The notes: generated by a model from the sequence alone, not told the origin. A stretch of DNA of 64,000 nt from Betaproteobacteria bacterium (GCA_016183615.1 JACPEG010000027.1:18356-82355), one strand, 5' to 3'. Counted from the stretch's first letter, positions 15,641 through 25,700 are shown. Numbers and translations are program-made.

Positions 15641-15838
15641 TCAAGCTGTCAGTATCAGCTTGCCCTTGCCGGTCAAGCGCAGTCGGTATTCCCTGCCCGC
15701 GTGCTCGATGACCACTTCATTGCCGCGGTCGAACAGCTCTGCGCTGGTCATGCGTCGCACCGGCAATCGCTGCGGCGCGCTTTTGGGCTGCTTGCCGTGC
15801 TTCGCGTTCCCGGCTTGCGCCGATTTGTTTTCCATCAT
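15641..15838 (-). CDS. hemP: HemP family hemin uptake protein
   Basis: A 65-residue protein whose C-terminal half (about residues 28-65, with RMTSAELF, EVVIEHAGREYRLRLT and GKLILT) is a clear HemP domain. HemP-type proteins are small cytoplasmic proteins encoded next to heme receptors; homologues in other betaproteobacteria activate expression of the heme receptor. The N-terminus is Lys/Gln-rich. It lies 54 bases after the FTR1 gene and upstream of the receptor, which supports heme as the ligand of that receptor. Confidence 0.92.
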   Translation of the reverse strand: MMENKSAQAGNAKHGKQPKSAPQRLPVRRMTSAELFDRGNEVVIEHAGREYRLRLTGKGKLILTA

Positions 15839-15892
15839 TACGCTCCCTGGGCCCGCCCGTTATTGGGAATCCCGGGGCGGGCATCGATTACG

Positions 15893-16693
15893 CTATCGCT
15901 TCGCATCCGCCGCCAGGGTTTCCGGCCCGGCGGCGATTTGCCGGGATCGCCGGTCCCGGAACCAGGCGTATAACAGCCAACCGGCCGGGATCAACACCAT
16001 GCTATAGGTGAGCCACTGGCCGTAGGCGCCCTCCGGCCCATAGGGTTCCGTGGCGATGTGCCAGAATTCGTTGTCGAGCGGCAGGATGTCGGCCTCCGTG
16101 AACTCGTGGAACGAGTAGATAAACAGCTGCACCACGAAAACCGCCAGGAAAATTGCAGTCACCTGCAACAGCCGCGGCAAGTTCACCCGCTTGCCGTAGC
16201 GCGCCCAGCCCCAGGCCAATCCCGCGGCAGCGGCCACGCCGAGCGCTGCGCCCGCGAGCATGTCGCCGGTACCGGTGTTGAACAGCAATGCGCTCAGCAT
16301 CAGCGCCGTCTCCATGCCTTCGCGGGTAATCATGAGCAGGGTGAACGCAAAAACACCCAGCGCTGCGGCTCGCCCGTCTTTGCGCGCCTCGCCTTCCAGT
16401 CGCGTGGTGATTTCCGCTCGCAACCGCGGCGCTTTGCGCCACATGTAGACGATGAGCGAGGCCACCAGCACCGCGGCCACCAGCGCCAGCAGGCCCTCCC
16501 ACAGGGGCTTGTTTTCCGCCTGGGCGAACAGCAAGCTCGCGCCGATGCTGGCGACGACCGCTGCGCCGATGCCCCAGTACACGGCGCGGGCGAGATGGGC
16601 GCGGCCGGTCTTGTTGAGGTAGGCCAGCATGATGGCCACGATCAGAAAGGCCTCGATACCTTCCCGCAGAGTGATGACAAGAGTCGATAGCAT
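15893..16693 (-). CDS. FTR1 family iron permease
   Basis: A 266-residue integral membrane protein with seven hydrophobic helices. The two REGxE iron-permeation motifs are present (REGIE at residues 10-14 and REGME at 124-128). FTR1/EfeU-type permeases import ferric iron, usually with EfeO and EfeB; neither partner is in the window. The gene follows bfd by 10 bases and precedes hemP, so it is co-transcribed with heme-uptake functions and could import iron freed in the periplasm. Confidence 0.9.
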   Translation of the reverse strand: MLSTLVITLREGIEAFLIVAIMLAYLNKTGRAHLARAVYWGIGAAVVASIGASLLFAQAENKPLWEGLLALVAAVLVASLIVYMWRKAPRLRAEITTRLEGEARKDGRAAALGVFAFTLLMITREGMETALMLSALLFNTGTGDMLAGAALGVAAAAGLAWGWARYGKRVNLPRLLQVTAIFLAVFVVQLFIYSFHEFTEADILPLDNEFWHIATEPYGPEGAYGQWLTYSMVLIPAGWLLYAWFRDRRSRQIAAGPETLAADAKR

Positions 16694-16703
16694 GGGAACC
16701 TCC

Positions 16704-16898
16704 CTAGGTTGCCGGTTGTAAACAGTGATTACCGGGGGCTGCCGCCTCCTTCAGTATCTCCTTGGCGAAGTGGGCGCATTTTCCGCACTGGGACGCGACC
16801 CCCAGGCATTCCTTCAACTCGCCCAAGGTCCTCACCCCGCACTGGGCGCAGTCGCGGACCTGCTTGTCGGTCACTCCGCGGCAGAGACATACGTACAT
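16704..16898 (-). CDS. bfd: bacterioferritin-associated ferredoxin
   Basis: A 64-residue BFD-type [2Fe-2S] protein. Cys ligands C4, C6, C38 and C41 follow the CxC...CxxC pattern of the family. Bfd reduces the bacterioferritin core so that iron is released, and is usually made under iron starvation. A GAGGAA site precedes the ATG at 16898. It is in an operon downstream of a DUF2325 gene whose promoter region has a Fur-like site. Confidence 0.9.
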   Translation of the reverse strand: MYVCLCRGVTDKQVRDCAQCGVRTLGELKECLGVASQCGKCAHFAKEILKEAAAPGNHCLQPAT

Positions 16899-16933
16899 GG
16901 TGTGTTCCTCAAACAGAAATCGAGCCCAAACAC

Positions 16934-17269
16934 CTAGCCCTTGCGAACACCATGGGGGCAGCCCTCGCACCCCTGCGCTGCCCGCGTGGCCACTCCGGCT
17001 AGGGATTGGATCAGGCACGAGGCGGAACGGCGGCATGCCACCACCCTGAGGCCGTGGCGCTTGCCCAGTTCCCGGAAGCTCTTCATCACGTTGTGGCCGA
17101 GGAAATCCGTGAAAAGGATCAGCAGATCAATGTCCCCGGGGGAGCCGTTAAGGCGCCGCTGGTGCGACGGGCTCCGGCCCGACACGTGCTCGACCACCGT
17201 TATTCCCAGGCTGCCTAGTAAATCCGGGATATTGCCCAACCGGTCCGCGCCGACGATCATCGCGTTCAC
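16934..17269 (-). CDS. DUF2325 protein
   Basis: A 111-residue protein of the DUF2325 family, with MIVGADRLGNIPDLLGSLGI, HVSGRSPSHQ, LILFTDFLGHNVMK and ACRRSASCL in order. It has a Rossmann-like look; the function is unknown. The GTG at 17269 is chosen because GGAGG lies five bases before it; an ATG at 17260 is the alternative. It is the first gene of the minus-strand iron operon, facing fbpA across a Fur-like control region. Confidence 0.8.
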   Translation of the reverse strand: MNAMIVGADRLGNIPDLLGSLGITVVEHVSGRSPSHQRRLNGSPGDIDLLILFTDFLGHNVMKSFRELGKRHGLRVVACRRSASCLIQSLAGVATRAAQGCEGCPHGVRKG

Positions 17270-17315
17270 ACTACCCTCCCTTGTTAAGAACACCTCTCAT
17301 GTATCAGGCAATACA

Positions 17316-17335
17316 GATGATAATAGTTCTTATTT
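17316..17335 (-). promoter_or_regulatory. Fur-box-like site for DUF2325/bfd operon
   Basis: The segment GATGATAATAGTTCTTATTT in an AT-rich gap of about 210 bases between divergent iron operons resembles the GATAATGATAATCATTATC Fur consensus. It lies about 47 bases before the start of the minus-strand operon. Confidence 0.65.
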
Positions 17336-17414
17336 GTAAGTCAAGCTATTTTTCTCAATTACGCATTTTCATGGTGTTAGACAAAGTCCATATTTTAGGC
17401 ATTGACTTTAAAAG

Positions 17415-17433
17415 TGAGAATTATTATCATCTT
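17415..17433 (+). promoter_or_regulatory. Fur-box-like site over fbpA promoter
   Basis: The segment TGAGAATTATTATCATCTT is a good Fur-box match. A TTGACT at 17402-17407 and a TATCAT at 17425-17430, 17 bases apart, form a likely promoter; the Fur site covers its -10. This predicts iron repression of fbpABC. Confidence 0.75.
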
Positions 17434-17478
17434 TTTCGTCGCAACCCATTCTCTGGTTATTCCTGAAAGGAGTCTCTG

Positions 17479-18489
17479 ATGTCCCCGAAGCAGATTTTTC
17501 GCGCGGCGGCGCTGGCCGTGGCGGGCGCGTTTCTGAGCGGCCCGGCCGCCGCAGCCGAGGAGCTGGTGGTCTACTCGGCCCGCATCGAGCAGCTCATCAA
17601 GCCCATGTTCGACGCCTACACGAAGGAAACGGGCGTCAAGATCACGTTCATCACCGATAAGGAGGGCGCCCTCATCGAACGCCTGAAAGCGGAAGGGCCC
17701 AATACCCCCGCCGACATGTTGATCACGGTGGATGCCGGCAACCTGTGGCAGGCCACCAACGAGGGGCTGCTGAAGCCGGTGCAATCGGAAGCGCTCGGGA
17801 AGAACGTGCCGGTCCACCTGAAGGATCCCCAGAACCGGTGGTTCGGCCTTTCGGTGCGCTCCCGCACGATTTTCTACAACACCCAGAAGGTGAAGCCCGC
17901 GGAGCTATCGAGCTACGAAGACCTGGCAAGCTCCAAATGGAAAGGCCGGCTCTGCCTGCGCACCTCCAAGAAGGTGTACAACCAGTCGCTGGTGGCCATG
18001 ATGATCGCCGAGCACGGTGAGCCCAAGACCGAGCAGCTCGTGAAGGGCTGGGTGGCCAACCTTGCCACCGACCCCTTCCCCGACGACACCAAGATGCTGG
18101 AGGCGATCGCTGCCGGCCAGTGCGACGTGGGCATGGCGAACACCTATTACTTCGGCCGGCTCGTGGCAAAAAAGCCCAATCTCCCGCTGGGCATCTTCTG
18201 GGCCAACCAGCAGGGCAGCGGCGTTCACGTGAACGTCTCGGGTGCGGGAATCACCAAGCACGCGAAGCATGACAAGGAAGCACTGAAGCTGCTGGAGTGG
18301 CTGTCTTCGGAGAAGGCCCAGAATCTGTTCGCCGATGTGAACATGGAGTTCCCGGTGAACGCCAGGGTGAAGCCCGACCCGGTGGTGGCAGCCTGGGGCA
18401 GCTTCAAGCAGAACCTGATCAATGTTGCGAAAGCGGGCGAGCTGCAGGCCGCCGCGGTGAAGCTCATGGACCGGGCGGGGTACAAGTGA
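17479..18489 (+). CDS. fbpA: ferric iron ABC transporter, periplasmic binding protein
   Basis: A 336-residue class of Fe(III)-binding protein. A signal peptide (residues 1-26, AAAAEE) is followed by a two-lobe fold starting [24 protein letters not shown]. The paired tyrosines in NTYYFGR that bind iron in FbpA-like proteins are present. A strong AAAGGAG site precedes the ATG. It leads the fbpABC operon, under a Fur-like site, divergent from the bfd/FTR1/heme operon. It delivers iron to FbpB. Confidence 0.93.
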   Translation: MSPKQIFRAAALAVAGAFLSGPAAAAEELVVYSARIEQLIKPMFDAYTKETGVKITFITDKEGALIERLKAEGPNTPADMLITVDAGNLWQATNEGLLKPVQSEALGKNVPVHLKDPQNRWFGLSVRSRTIFYNTQKVKPAELSSYEDLASSKWKGRLCLRTSKKVYNQSLVAMMIAEHGEPKTEQLVKGWVANLATDPFPDDTKMLEAIAAGQCDVGMANTYYFGRLVAKKPNLPLGIFWANQQGSGVHVNVSGAGITKHAKHDKEALKLLEWLSSEKAQNLFADVNMEFPVNARVKPDPVVAAWGSFKQNLINVAKAGELQAAAVKLMDRAGYK

Positions 18490-18490
18490 G

Positions 18491-18523
18491 GTTAAGGCCG
18501 TTAACCGAGTTAACGGCTTAACT
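18491..18523 (+). promoter_or_regulatory. intercistronic hairpin after fbpA
   Basis: A long inverted repeat, GTTAAGGCCGTTAAC / GTTAACGGCTTAAC around a CGA loop, two bases after the fbpA stop and with no T-run. Hairpins of this kind after a binding-protein gene usually protect its mRNA and lower readthrough to the permease, giving more FbpA than FbpB. Confidence 0.6.
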
Positions 18524-18587
18524 CCGCGCGTTGGAGCGGACCCACTTCCGGGCCGTTCAACGCGCGGCGATGCTCGAAGGTGAAGGG

Positions 18588-20261
18588 ATGACTAACGGCA
18601 GGATTGCAGGGCAGCGAACGGAGCTCCCGGCTTCGTATCCCTTCCTGCGTTTTTCATCCTTCGCGTCCTGGCGGCTCGTGCCTTTCGCCATGGCCGCCGT
18701 GGTGCTGATCCCGGTCGGGATCGTCCTCTCTTCATTCCTCAATCCGGCGACGGACATCTGGCAGCACCTGGTCGAAACCGTCCTCGCCGGCCTGCTCGTC
18801 AATACCTTCTGGCTCGTGCTGGGCGTCGCCCTCGGCACCCTGGTGCTCGGGGTCGGATTCGCCTGGCTCACCGCGGTATGCGAGTTTCCCGGGCGGCGGA
18901 TGTTCACCTGGGCCCTGCTGCTGCCGCTCGCCATCCCGTCCTACGTGACGGCGTTCGTCTTCATCAGCCTGTTCGATTTCACCGGCCCGGTCCAGACCGC
19001 GCTGCGCGACTGGATCGGCCCCGATCTCTTCTGGTTCCCCAAGGCGCGAGGGCGCTTCGGTATTCTCACGGTGATGATCCTCGCCCTCTATCCCTACGTG
19101 TACCTGCTGGCCCGCAATGCCTTTCTCACCCAGGGCAAGCGGGTGCTGGAAGCCGGCCAGTCCCTGGGCCTCAACCAGGTGCAGGGGTTTTTCCGGGTGG
19201 CGCTGCCCATGGCCCGTCCGTGGATCGCCTCCGGCGTCATGCTCGCCCTCATGGAAACCCTGGCCGATTTCGGCACCGTCGCGGTGTTCAACTACGACAC
19301 ATTCACCACCGCCATCTACAAGGCCTGGTTCGGGATGTTTTCGCTCAGCGCCGCCTCCCAGCTCGCCTCCGTGCTCATCGTCATCGCCTTCGTGACCCTG
19401 ATCGTCGAGCAACAGTCCCGCTCGCGCCAGCGCTTCCACGACACACGCCTGTCGCCGCGCATGGAACGCATCGGGCTTTCCGGCTGGCGCGGATGGCTCG
19501 CCTGTACCCTCGCCGCCGCGGTGCTCATCGCAGGGTTCGTCCTGCCGGTGGGACAGCTCCTCGTGTGGTCCGCCGGCGTCGTGGTCCAGGACTTCGACCA
19601 GCGCTACCTGGGATTCCTCGGCCATTCGCTGCTGCTGTCGGGCGCAGCGGCGCTGATCACCGCCGCCATCGCGCTGCTGGTGGCCTACGCCGGCCGCCGT
19701 CACCACGACCCGGCGACCCGCGTCACCATCCGCATCGCCACCGTCGGTTATGCGCTTCCGGGCGCGGTTCTCGCGGTCGGGATTTTCATTCCGATCGCCT
19801 GGGTGGACCGCTGGGTGACGGGCGTCGCGGGCGGCGCTCTTGGCCTTCAGCCCGGATTCCTCATCCAGGGCACGGTGCTTGCGATGCTGGTCGCCTACGT
19901 GGCGCGCTTCCTCGCCGTCGGCCACAGCCCCGTGGACAGCGCCATGCACCGCATCACCCGCAGCGTGGACGAGGCGGCCATGAGCCTCGGACTATCGGGC
20001 CTGCGCATGCTGCAGCGGGTGCACCTTCCCATCCTGCGCGGGGGACTCCTCACCGCAGCCACGCTGGTGTTCGTGGACGTGATGAAGGAGATGCCCATCA
20101 CCTTGATGACCCGCCCCTTCGGCTGGGACACCCTGGCGGTGCGCATTTTCGAGCTTACCTCCGAGGGGGAATGGGAGCGGGCCGCGCTGCCTGCCGTGGC
20201 CTTGGTGCTGGCCGGGCTGGTTCCCATCATCCTGCTGGTCCGGCAATCCGAGAAGGCCTGA
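18588..20261 (+). CDS. fbpB: ferric iron ABC transporter, permease
   Basis: A 557-residue inner-membrane permease made of two fused six-helix ABC permease domains, as in FbpB/SfuB. Each half has an EAA-type loop: ARNAFLTQGKRVLEAGQSLGLNQ in the first and DEAAMSLGLSG in the second. The ATG at 18588 has an AAGG-containing site; an upstream in-frame start would only add a short hydrophilic tail. It lies between fbpA and fbpC. Confidence 0.92.
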   Translation: MTNGRIAGQRTELPASYPFLRFSSFASWRLVPFAMAAVVLIPVGIVLSSFLNPATDIWQHLVETVLAGLLVNTFWLVLGVALGTLVLGVGFAWLTAVCEFPGRRMFTWALLLPLAIPSYVTAFVFISLFDFTGPVQTALRDWIGPDLFWFPKARGRFGILTVMILALYPYVYLLARNAFLTQGKRVLEAGQSLGLNQVQGFFRVALPMARPWIASGVMLALMETLADFGTVAVFNYDTFTTAIYKAWFGMFSLSAASQLASVLIVIAFVTLIVEQQSRSRQRFHDTRLSPRMERIGLSGWRGWLACTLAAAVLIAGFVLPVGQLLVWSAGVVVQDFDQRYLGFLGHSLLLSGAAALITAAIALLVAYAGRRHHDPATRVTIRIATVGYALPGAVLAVGIFIPIAWVDRWVTGVAGGALGLQPGFLIQGTVLAMLVAYVARFLAVGHSPVDSAMHRITRSVDEAAMSLGLSGLRMLQRVHLPILRGGLLTAATLVFVDVMKEMPITLMTRPFGWDTLAVRIFELTSEGEWERAALPAVALVLAGLVPIILLVRQSEKA

Positions 20262-20306
20262 GCCCTCCCCTCCCGGTTTGCCGCGGCAGGCGGGTAAAAT
20301 GCAGTC

Positions 20307-21395
20307 ATGGACGCTCCGTCCCAACTCCTGGAACTGCGGCGCATCAGCCACGCCTACGGCGAGCGCCAGGTGGTGAAGGATCTGTCGTTCTCCCTCGGGA
20401 AAGGCGCCATCGGCTGCCTGCTCGGGCAAAGCGGCTGCGGCAAGACCACGGTGCTGCGTTGCATCGCCGGGTTCGAGCACATCGGGGACGGCGAGATCCG
20501 GCTGAACGGCCATCTCGTTTCGGGTAACGGATCCCATGTCCCGCCCGAGCAGCGGCGCGTCGGCATGGTATTCCAGGATTACGCCCTGTTTCCCCATCTC
20601 ACGGTGGCAAGCAACGTGGCCTTCGGCCTTCACGGCATGGATAAGGCCGCGCGCGCCGGGCGCGTCGCGGAACTGCTGGGGGTGGTGGGCCTGGAAGGCG
20701 CCGCCGACAGCTATCCCCACCAGCTCTCCGGCGGCCAGCAGCAAAGGGTCGCGCTGGCCCGGGCCTTGGCGCCACGGCCCGATCTGTTGCTTCTCGATGA
20801 ACCGTTCTCCAACCTGGACGTGGACCTGCGGGAGCGCCTGTCGCTGGAGGTGCGGGACATCCTGAAAAGTCAGAACGCCACGGCGATCCTGGTAACCCAC
20901 GACCAGCATGAGGCGTTCGCGCTCGCGGACGAGGTGGGCATCATGCAGGACGGCGAGATCCAGCAATGGGACACGCCCTACAATCTCTACCACAAGCCGG
21001 TGAACCGCTTTGTCGCCGACTTCGTGGGCCAGGGCGTGTTCGTGGAGGGACGGGTGCTGAACCCGAGGCAGGTGGAAATCGAGCTGGGCATCCTCACCGG
21101 AGACATTCCCCATGAGTGCACCGCGGGCTGCCAGATCTGCGGTCGCGGCTGCCGGGTGGAAGTGCTGCTGAGGCCCGATGACATCGTGCACGACGACACC
21201 AGTGCCATGAAGGCGGAGGTGCTGAACAAGGCCTTCCGCGGCGCCGACATCCTCTACACCCTGCGCCTTCCGAGCGGGGCCAGGGCGTTTTCCCTGGTTC
21301 CGTCCCACCACAACCACGCGCTGGGGGAGAGAATCGGCATCCGTCTGGAAGCCGATCACGTGGTGGCGTTCAGGAAAGCCGCGCCCGGTCGGTAG
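20307..21395 (+). CDS. fbpC: ferric iron ABC transporter, ATPase
   Basis: A 362-residue ABC ATPase of the FbpC/PotA type. The Walker [10 protein letters not shown] (about residues 39-47), signature LSGGQQQR and Walker [13 protein letters not shown] are intact. The C-terminal regulatory domain contains four Cys at 271, 275, 278 and 282 (CxxxCxxCxxxC), an arrangement I do not expect in every FbpC and that could bind iron-sulfur or zinc. The stop codon TAG lies in the end of a repeat element shared with the convergent mltB gene. Confidence 0.92.
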   Translation: MDAPSQLLELRRISHAYGERQVVKDLSFSLGKGAIGCLLGQSGCGKTTVLRCIAGFEHIGDGEIRLNGHLVSGNGSHVPPEQRRVGMVFQDYALFPHLTVASNVAFGLHGMDKAARAGRVAELLGVVGLEGAADSYPHQLSGGQQQRVALARALAPRPDLLLLDEPFSNLDVDLRERLSLEVRDILKSQNATAILVTHDQHEAFALADEVGIMQDGEIQQWDTPYNLYHKPVNRFVADFVGQGVFVEGRVLNPRQVEIELGILTGDIPHECTAGCQICGRGCRVEVLLRPDDIVHDDTSAMKAEVLNKAFRGADILYTLRLPSGARAFSLVPSHHNHALGERIGIRLEADHVVAFRKAAPGR

Positions 21396-21440
21396 GAGGG
21401 GATTTATCCCCGACAAAGGTCGCGAATGAATTCGCTCCTA
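21393..21440. repeat. TAGGAG...CTCCTA repeat, supplies both stops
   Basis: A REP-like element with two arms: TAGGAGGGGATTTATCCCCGAC and GTCGCGAATGAATTCGCTCCTA. Each arm is an imperfect palindrome and the outer ends are inverted. Its left TAG is the fbpC stop and its right CTA is the mltB stop, so it forms the whole convergent gap and probably acts as a two-way terminator. The right arm recurs in the tandem array at 59197-59390. Confidence 0.8.
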
Positions 21441-22463
21441 CCGGGGTAAACGGATCCGCTCCCGGGCAAGCCGCACTTCCTCGCCGAGCTGAACCACGGC
21501 GAGCGCGTAGTAGTTGCTGCGGTTGTAGCGGGTGAGCACGTAGAAATTGTCGTAAGCGAGCCAGTGTTCCGGCCCCGCCGCGGTGCTCACCGTGACCAGC
21601 GCCGCGCGGCGGTCCGCCGCCACCGCTTCCAGCGGCGTGATCCCCGCCCGCTCAAGTTCCTCCACGGTGAGTTGCGGCTTGACCTCTCCGTTCGCCGGGG
21701 CCTGGAAGCCGTCCCGCCCGGCCCGCGCCGAGCCCGCCACCGGCCCCTCCGGCTCCCATCCGAAAGCCTTCAGATAGTTGGCCACACTGCCGATGGCGTC
21801 GTCGCCGTTTCCCATCAGGTCTGTGTGCCCGTCGCCGTCGAAGTCCACCGCATAGCGCCGGTAGCTGGAGGGCATGAACTGGGGAATGCCGATGGCGCCG
21901 GCATAGGAGCCCTTGGCGCGCGTCGCGTCGAGCGGCAGCTCCCGCGCCAGCAGCAGGTACTCCTCCAGCTCGCGGCGGAAAAATTCCGCCCGCGGCGGAT
22001 AATCGAACGCCAGCGTGGTGAGGGCGTCGATCACCCGGTAATTCCCGTTTCTCATCCCGTAAAACGTCTCCACGCCGATCAGGCCGACGACCACATGCTC
22101 GGGGACGCCATAGGTCCGGCGGGCGCGCGACAGGACTTCCGCATGGGCGTCCCAGAACCTGACGCCCTCCTGTATGCGCCGCGCATTCACGAAGTTGCGC
22201 CGGTACTGCTCCCAGGGCAAGGCGCTCGCGGGCGTGGATATGGCGCGAATCACTGCGGTGGAATGGCGGGCACCGGAGAAAACGTGTGCAAGCTCCCCGG
22301 CCTCGAAGCCGTGTTTCACCACCATCTCTCCGATGAATGCGCCGACTTCGGGCCGCAAATCAGCTTCTTCCCCGGACGCGCGAACCGGCAAGACTGCCGC
22401 AAACCCCAGCAGGCCGGCTCCGAGCAGGCATCGCAGGAACAACCGCCGGTGGTTCAAGGCCAC
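21438..22463 (-). CDS. mltB: lytic murein transglycosylase B
   Basis: A 341-residue periplasmic peptidoglycan-cleaving enzyme. A basic start and hydrophobic segment (residues 9-29) form the signal peptide; no lipobox Cys is evident at the cleavage site, so this may be the soluble form. The catalytic Glu lies in GVETFYG, followed by GAIGIPQFMPSSYR and the calcium-loop-like DFDGDGHTDLMGN. It forms anhydro-muropeptides during wall turnover. It converges on fbpC. Confidence 0.93.
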   Translation of the reverse strand: MALNHRRLFLRCLLGAGLLGFAAVLPVRASGEEADLRPEVGAFIGEMVVKHGFEAGELAHVFSGARHSTAVIRAISTPASALPWEQYRRNFVNARRIQEGVRFWDAHAEVLSRARRTYGVPEHVVVGLIGVETFYGMRNGNYRVIDALTTLAFDYPPRAEFFRRELEEYLLLARELPLDATRAKGSYAGAIGIPQFMPSSYRRYAVDFDGDGHTDLMGNGDDAIGSVANYLKAFGWEPEGPVAGSARAGRDGFQAPANGEVKPQLTVEELERAGITPLEAVAADRRAALVTVSTAAGPEHWLAYDNFYVLTRYNRSNYYALAVVQLGEEVRLARERIRLPR

Positions 22464-22694
22464 GGGTTCGAATTTCTGGAACGGGTCATCGTTTTCGCGA
22501 TTCTAACCTGCCCCTGCGAGCCGTGGCTGCGCTCCGGCCGGAAAACAGAACGAGCTTCCGCAGGGATTGGCCCGGCCAGACAGAATGATTAATCAGTTCA
22601 TACTGTTATGAAAACCGCAATCGGCTCCCGAGCGAGCGAACACGAGGTTCTTTTGGGCGTGAAAAAGTACCGTGCCAAATCACCCGCCCGGTGC

Positions 22695-22700
22695 TATATT
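22695..22700 (+). promoter_or_regulatory. possible -10 box of tpsA
   Basis: TATATT about 44 bases before the tpsA start. No good -35 hexamer at 16-18 bases is visible, so an activator or alternative sigma factor may be needed. Confidence 0.35.
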
Positions 22701-22714
22701 TTCCCAAGAAAATA

Positions 22715-22733
22715 CAGATAATTATCATTTCCC
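22715..22733 (+). promoter_or_regulatory. Fur-box-like site in tpsA leader
   Basis: CAGATAATTATCATTTCCC contains GATAATTATCATT, close to the Fur consensus, and lies between the probable -10 (TATATT) and the ribosome-binding site of the TpsA gene. It predicts that the exoprotein is made under iron limitation. Confidence 0.6.
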
Positions 22734-22743
22734 GGTGGAGACC

Positions 22744-25700
22744 ATGGGCGCGGCCCAGGGGTGCGAGAAAAGGCGTTGGCAGAGGAAGCTGCTCAGCGTT
22801 GCGATCGCGTCATGCTTTGTATCCGCTGGTGCATACGCGAATCCGACGGGCCCTGCTGTAGTCGCCGGCCAGGCGAGTTTCGCGACCCAAGGTAACCTCC
22901 TCTCCATCACCAATTCCCCCAACAGCATCATCAACTGGCAAGGCTTCTCCATTGCCGGCAACGAAGTCACGCGCTTCATCCAGCAGTCTGCGTCCAGCGC
23001 CGTATTGAACCGCGTCGTCGGCATCGACCCGTCGACGATCCTCGGTACGCTGCAAAGCAATGGCAGGGTGGTTCTCGTCAACCCCAATGGCGTCTTTTTC
23101 GGCCAGGGGTCGGTGGTCGACGTGGCGGGGCTGGTGGTTTCCTCCCTGAACCTCTCCAATGCAGATTTCCTCGCCGGACGTTTCAGCTTCCCCGACACCC
23201 CGGGGGCGAAGGGAATCGAAAACCAGGGGACGATCACGACCCGGACCGGGGGGCACGTCTACCTCGTTGCACCGGACATCAAGAACAGCGGCGTAATCAC
23301 TGCGCCCGGCGGGGAGATCCTGCTCGCCGCAGGAAAGAGCGTTGAGCTTGTCGACGGCTTCACGCCGGACCTCAGGGTCCGGATCACCGCGCCCGACAAC
23401 CAGGCCCTGAACCTGGGAAGCCTGGTCGCCCAGGGGGGCCGGGTCGGCATCTACGCGGGCCTCATCCGGCACAGCGGAACCGTCAGCGCCGATACCGCCG
23501 TGGTTGGGGAAAACGGCAAGATCATCCTCAAGGCGACCAGGGACGTGACGCTCGATGCGGCAAGCGTCGCGTCTGCCAACGGACCGCAGGGCGGCAGCGT
23601 CACCATCCAGTCGGAGACGGGCACCACGCTGGTCGCCGGAACGGTCGAAGCAAGAGGGTCCGAAGGCACGGGAGGGATCGTTCGGATTCTCGGCAATCTG
23701 GTCGGGCTGACCGACGGTGCCTCGGTCAACGCCTCCGGTGAATCCGGTGGCGGAACAGTGCTGATCGGCGGCGACTTCCAGGGGAAGAATCCCGAAGTTC
23801 AGAACGCCTGGCGCACGTATTTCGGGTCAGGCGCGTCCATAGTGGCCGATGCCATCGGAACCGGCGACGGCGGCAAGGTGATCGTGTGGTCGGACGATGC
23901 GACGCGCGCCTACGGCACGATCAGCGCGCGGGGCGGCGCCCAATCGGGCAACGGCGGGTTGGTCGAAGTTTCCGGCAAGCAGACGCTCGCATTTGACGCC
24001 CGCGTCGATGTCTCGGCGCCGCGCGGCGCCGCGGGAACGCTGCTGCTCGACCCGCAGGATATCGTCATCGACGACACGACGGGGATCAGCAACAGCCAGC
24101 TGAGTGCCGACACCCCGACGGCGGGCGATCCCAAGGGGTCCATATACTTCGCCGACGGCGGCACGATTACCTTCACCGTCACCGATGAAGCCCTCGAAGC
24201 CCAGACCGGCAACATCGTGCTCCAGGCGAACCGGGACATCACGGTGAACGCCGGGTTGAGCGACGGCGGCCTCGTCCTGACGAATCAAACCGGCGGCGAA
24301 CGGGTGGTGCTCCAGGCGGGCCGGCACATCGAGATCAACTCCCCCTTGATTACCAACGGCGCCGCCATCTGGCTCGAGGCGGATTCTCCCCATTCCAACG
24401 GGTATCCCGCGACCACCGGCACCTCCGGCGCCAATGGGGCCGGCGCCGTGAGAATCGACGCAACGGTACGGTCTTTCGACACCGATCCCGCCACCGGCGG
24501 AAAGATCACGCTGATTGCCGGCAGCAACACGAGCGGCGGAACGAACGGCGGTGGGTTTGAATTGGATGCCGACGTGAATGCGGGGGCGGGCGGCATCGAT
24601 GTCGCCTTGTCCACACTGGGCACCGGCACCTTGGACTTTTTCATCGGTTCCCAGGGGCAGGCCCAGTTCACCAGCACCGATACCGGGCAGCTCAAGAGCA
24701 CGGGGCAGCTGAAGATCGGAGAGGCCACGACAGCGGGTTCGGACGGTCTGGGCCCCATGGGCCTTAACGACCAGATCACGATCAAGGTCGACAGTCTGGC
24801 GATAGGCACCAGCGCGGGCGGCCCGGTGACCCTCGCCGATACCGCGGGGACGTCCCTGGTCCTGACGGCGGGAGACGGCGGGATCTCGGTGGAACGCCCG
24901 CTTTCCACCGATCAGCCGACCACTATCGACACCACCGGCGCGCTCACCATCGAAGCGGCGTTGACAACGAATGACAACTCCCTGACGGTCTTTGCTGCGA
25001 GCATCAGTGGAACGGACTTCATCAACACCGGCGCGGGATCCTTCACCTGTACGGGCACCGGATGTCCGGGCGGCACCCCAATAATCTGGGACGGCGAGGC
25101 CGGAGATTTGAACTGGTTCACGGACGCGAACTGGAGCGGTGACGTCGAACCGACCAGCGCGGATGCCGTCGAGATTCATAGCAGCACTGGCACGATCCTG
25201 ATTTCCGGCGGCGACGCATCCGCCAAGAGCCTGATCGCAGAGGTGCCGTTCCAGATCTCCGGCACCGGGTCGCTGACGCTGGCCGACGCGTCGCAGTTCA
25301 CCCAGAGCTTTGATCTTTCCGGCAGCCTGCTGGGCGCGGGCGCGGTCGCGGTGAGCGGCAGCCTCGGCAACCTCACCTGGAACGACGGCGGCGCAATGGG
25401 CCCCGGGGGGACTTTCACCCTTGGCGGGAGCAGTACCGGTACGCTAACCGGCACGCTGACCCTTGACCGATTGTTCCAGAACAGCGGCACGCTCACTCTT
25501 TCCGGTGTGACGATCAATGGCGCCGTTACCGGTTCCATCACCAACGCCGCGACCCTCGTTGCCGCGACCGGTACGACAAACGAGATCAATGTAGCACTTA
25601 GCAATCCCACGAATTCGGTGATTCAGCTGCTGGGCTCCCTCACGGTAAGCAATTTCCCGGTCAATGCCGGCCAGATCACCATCGGGACCGGAGCCACTTT

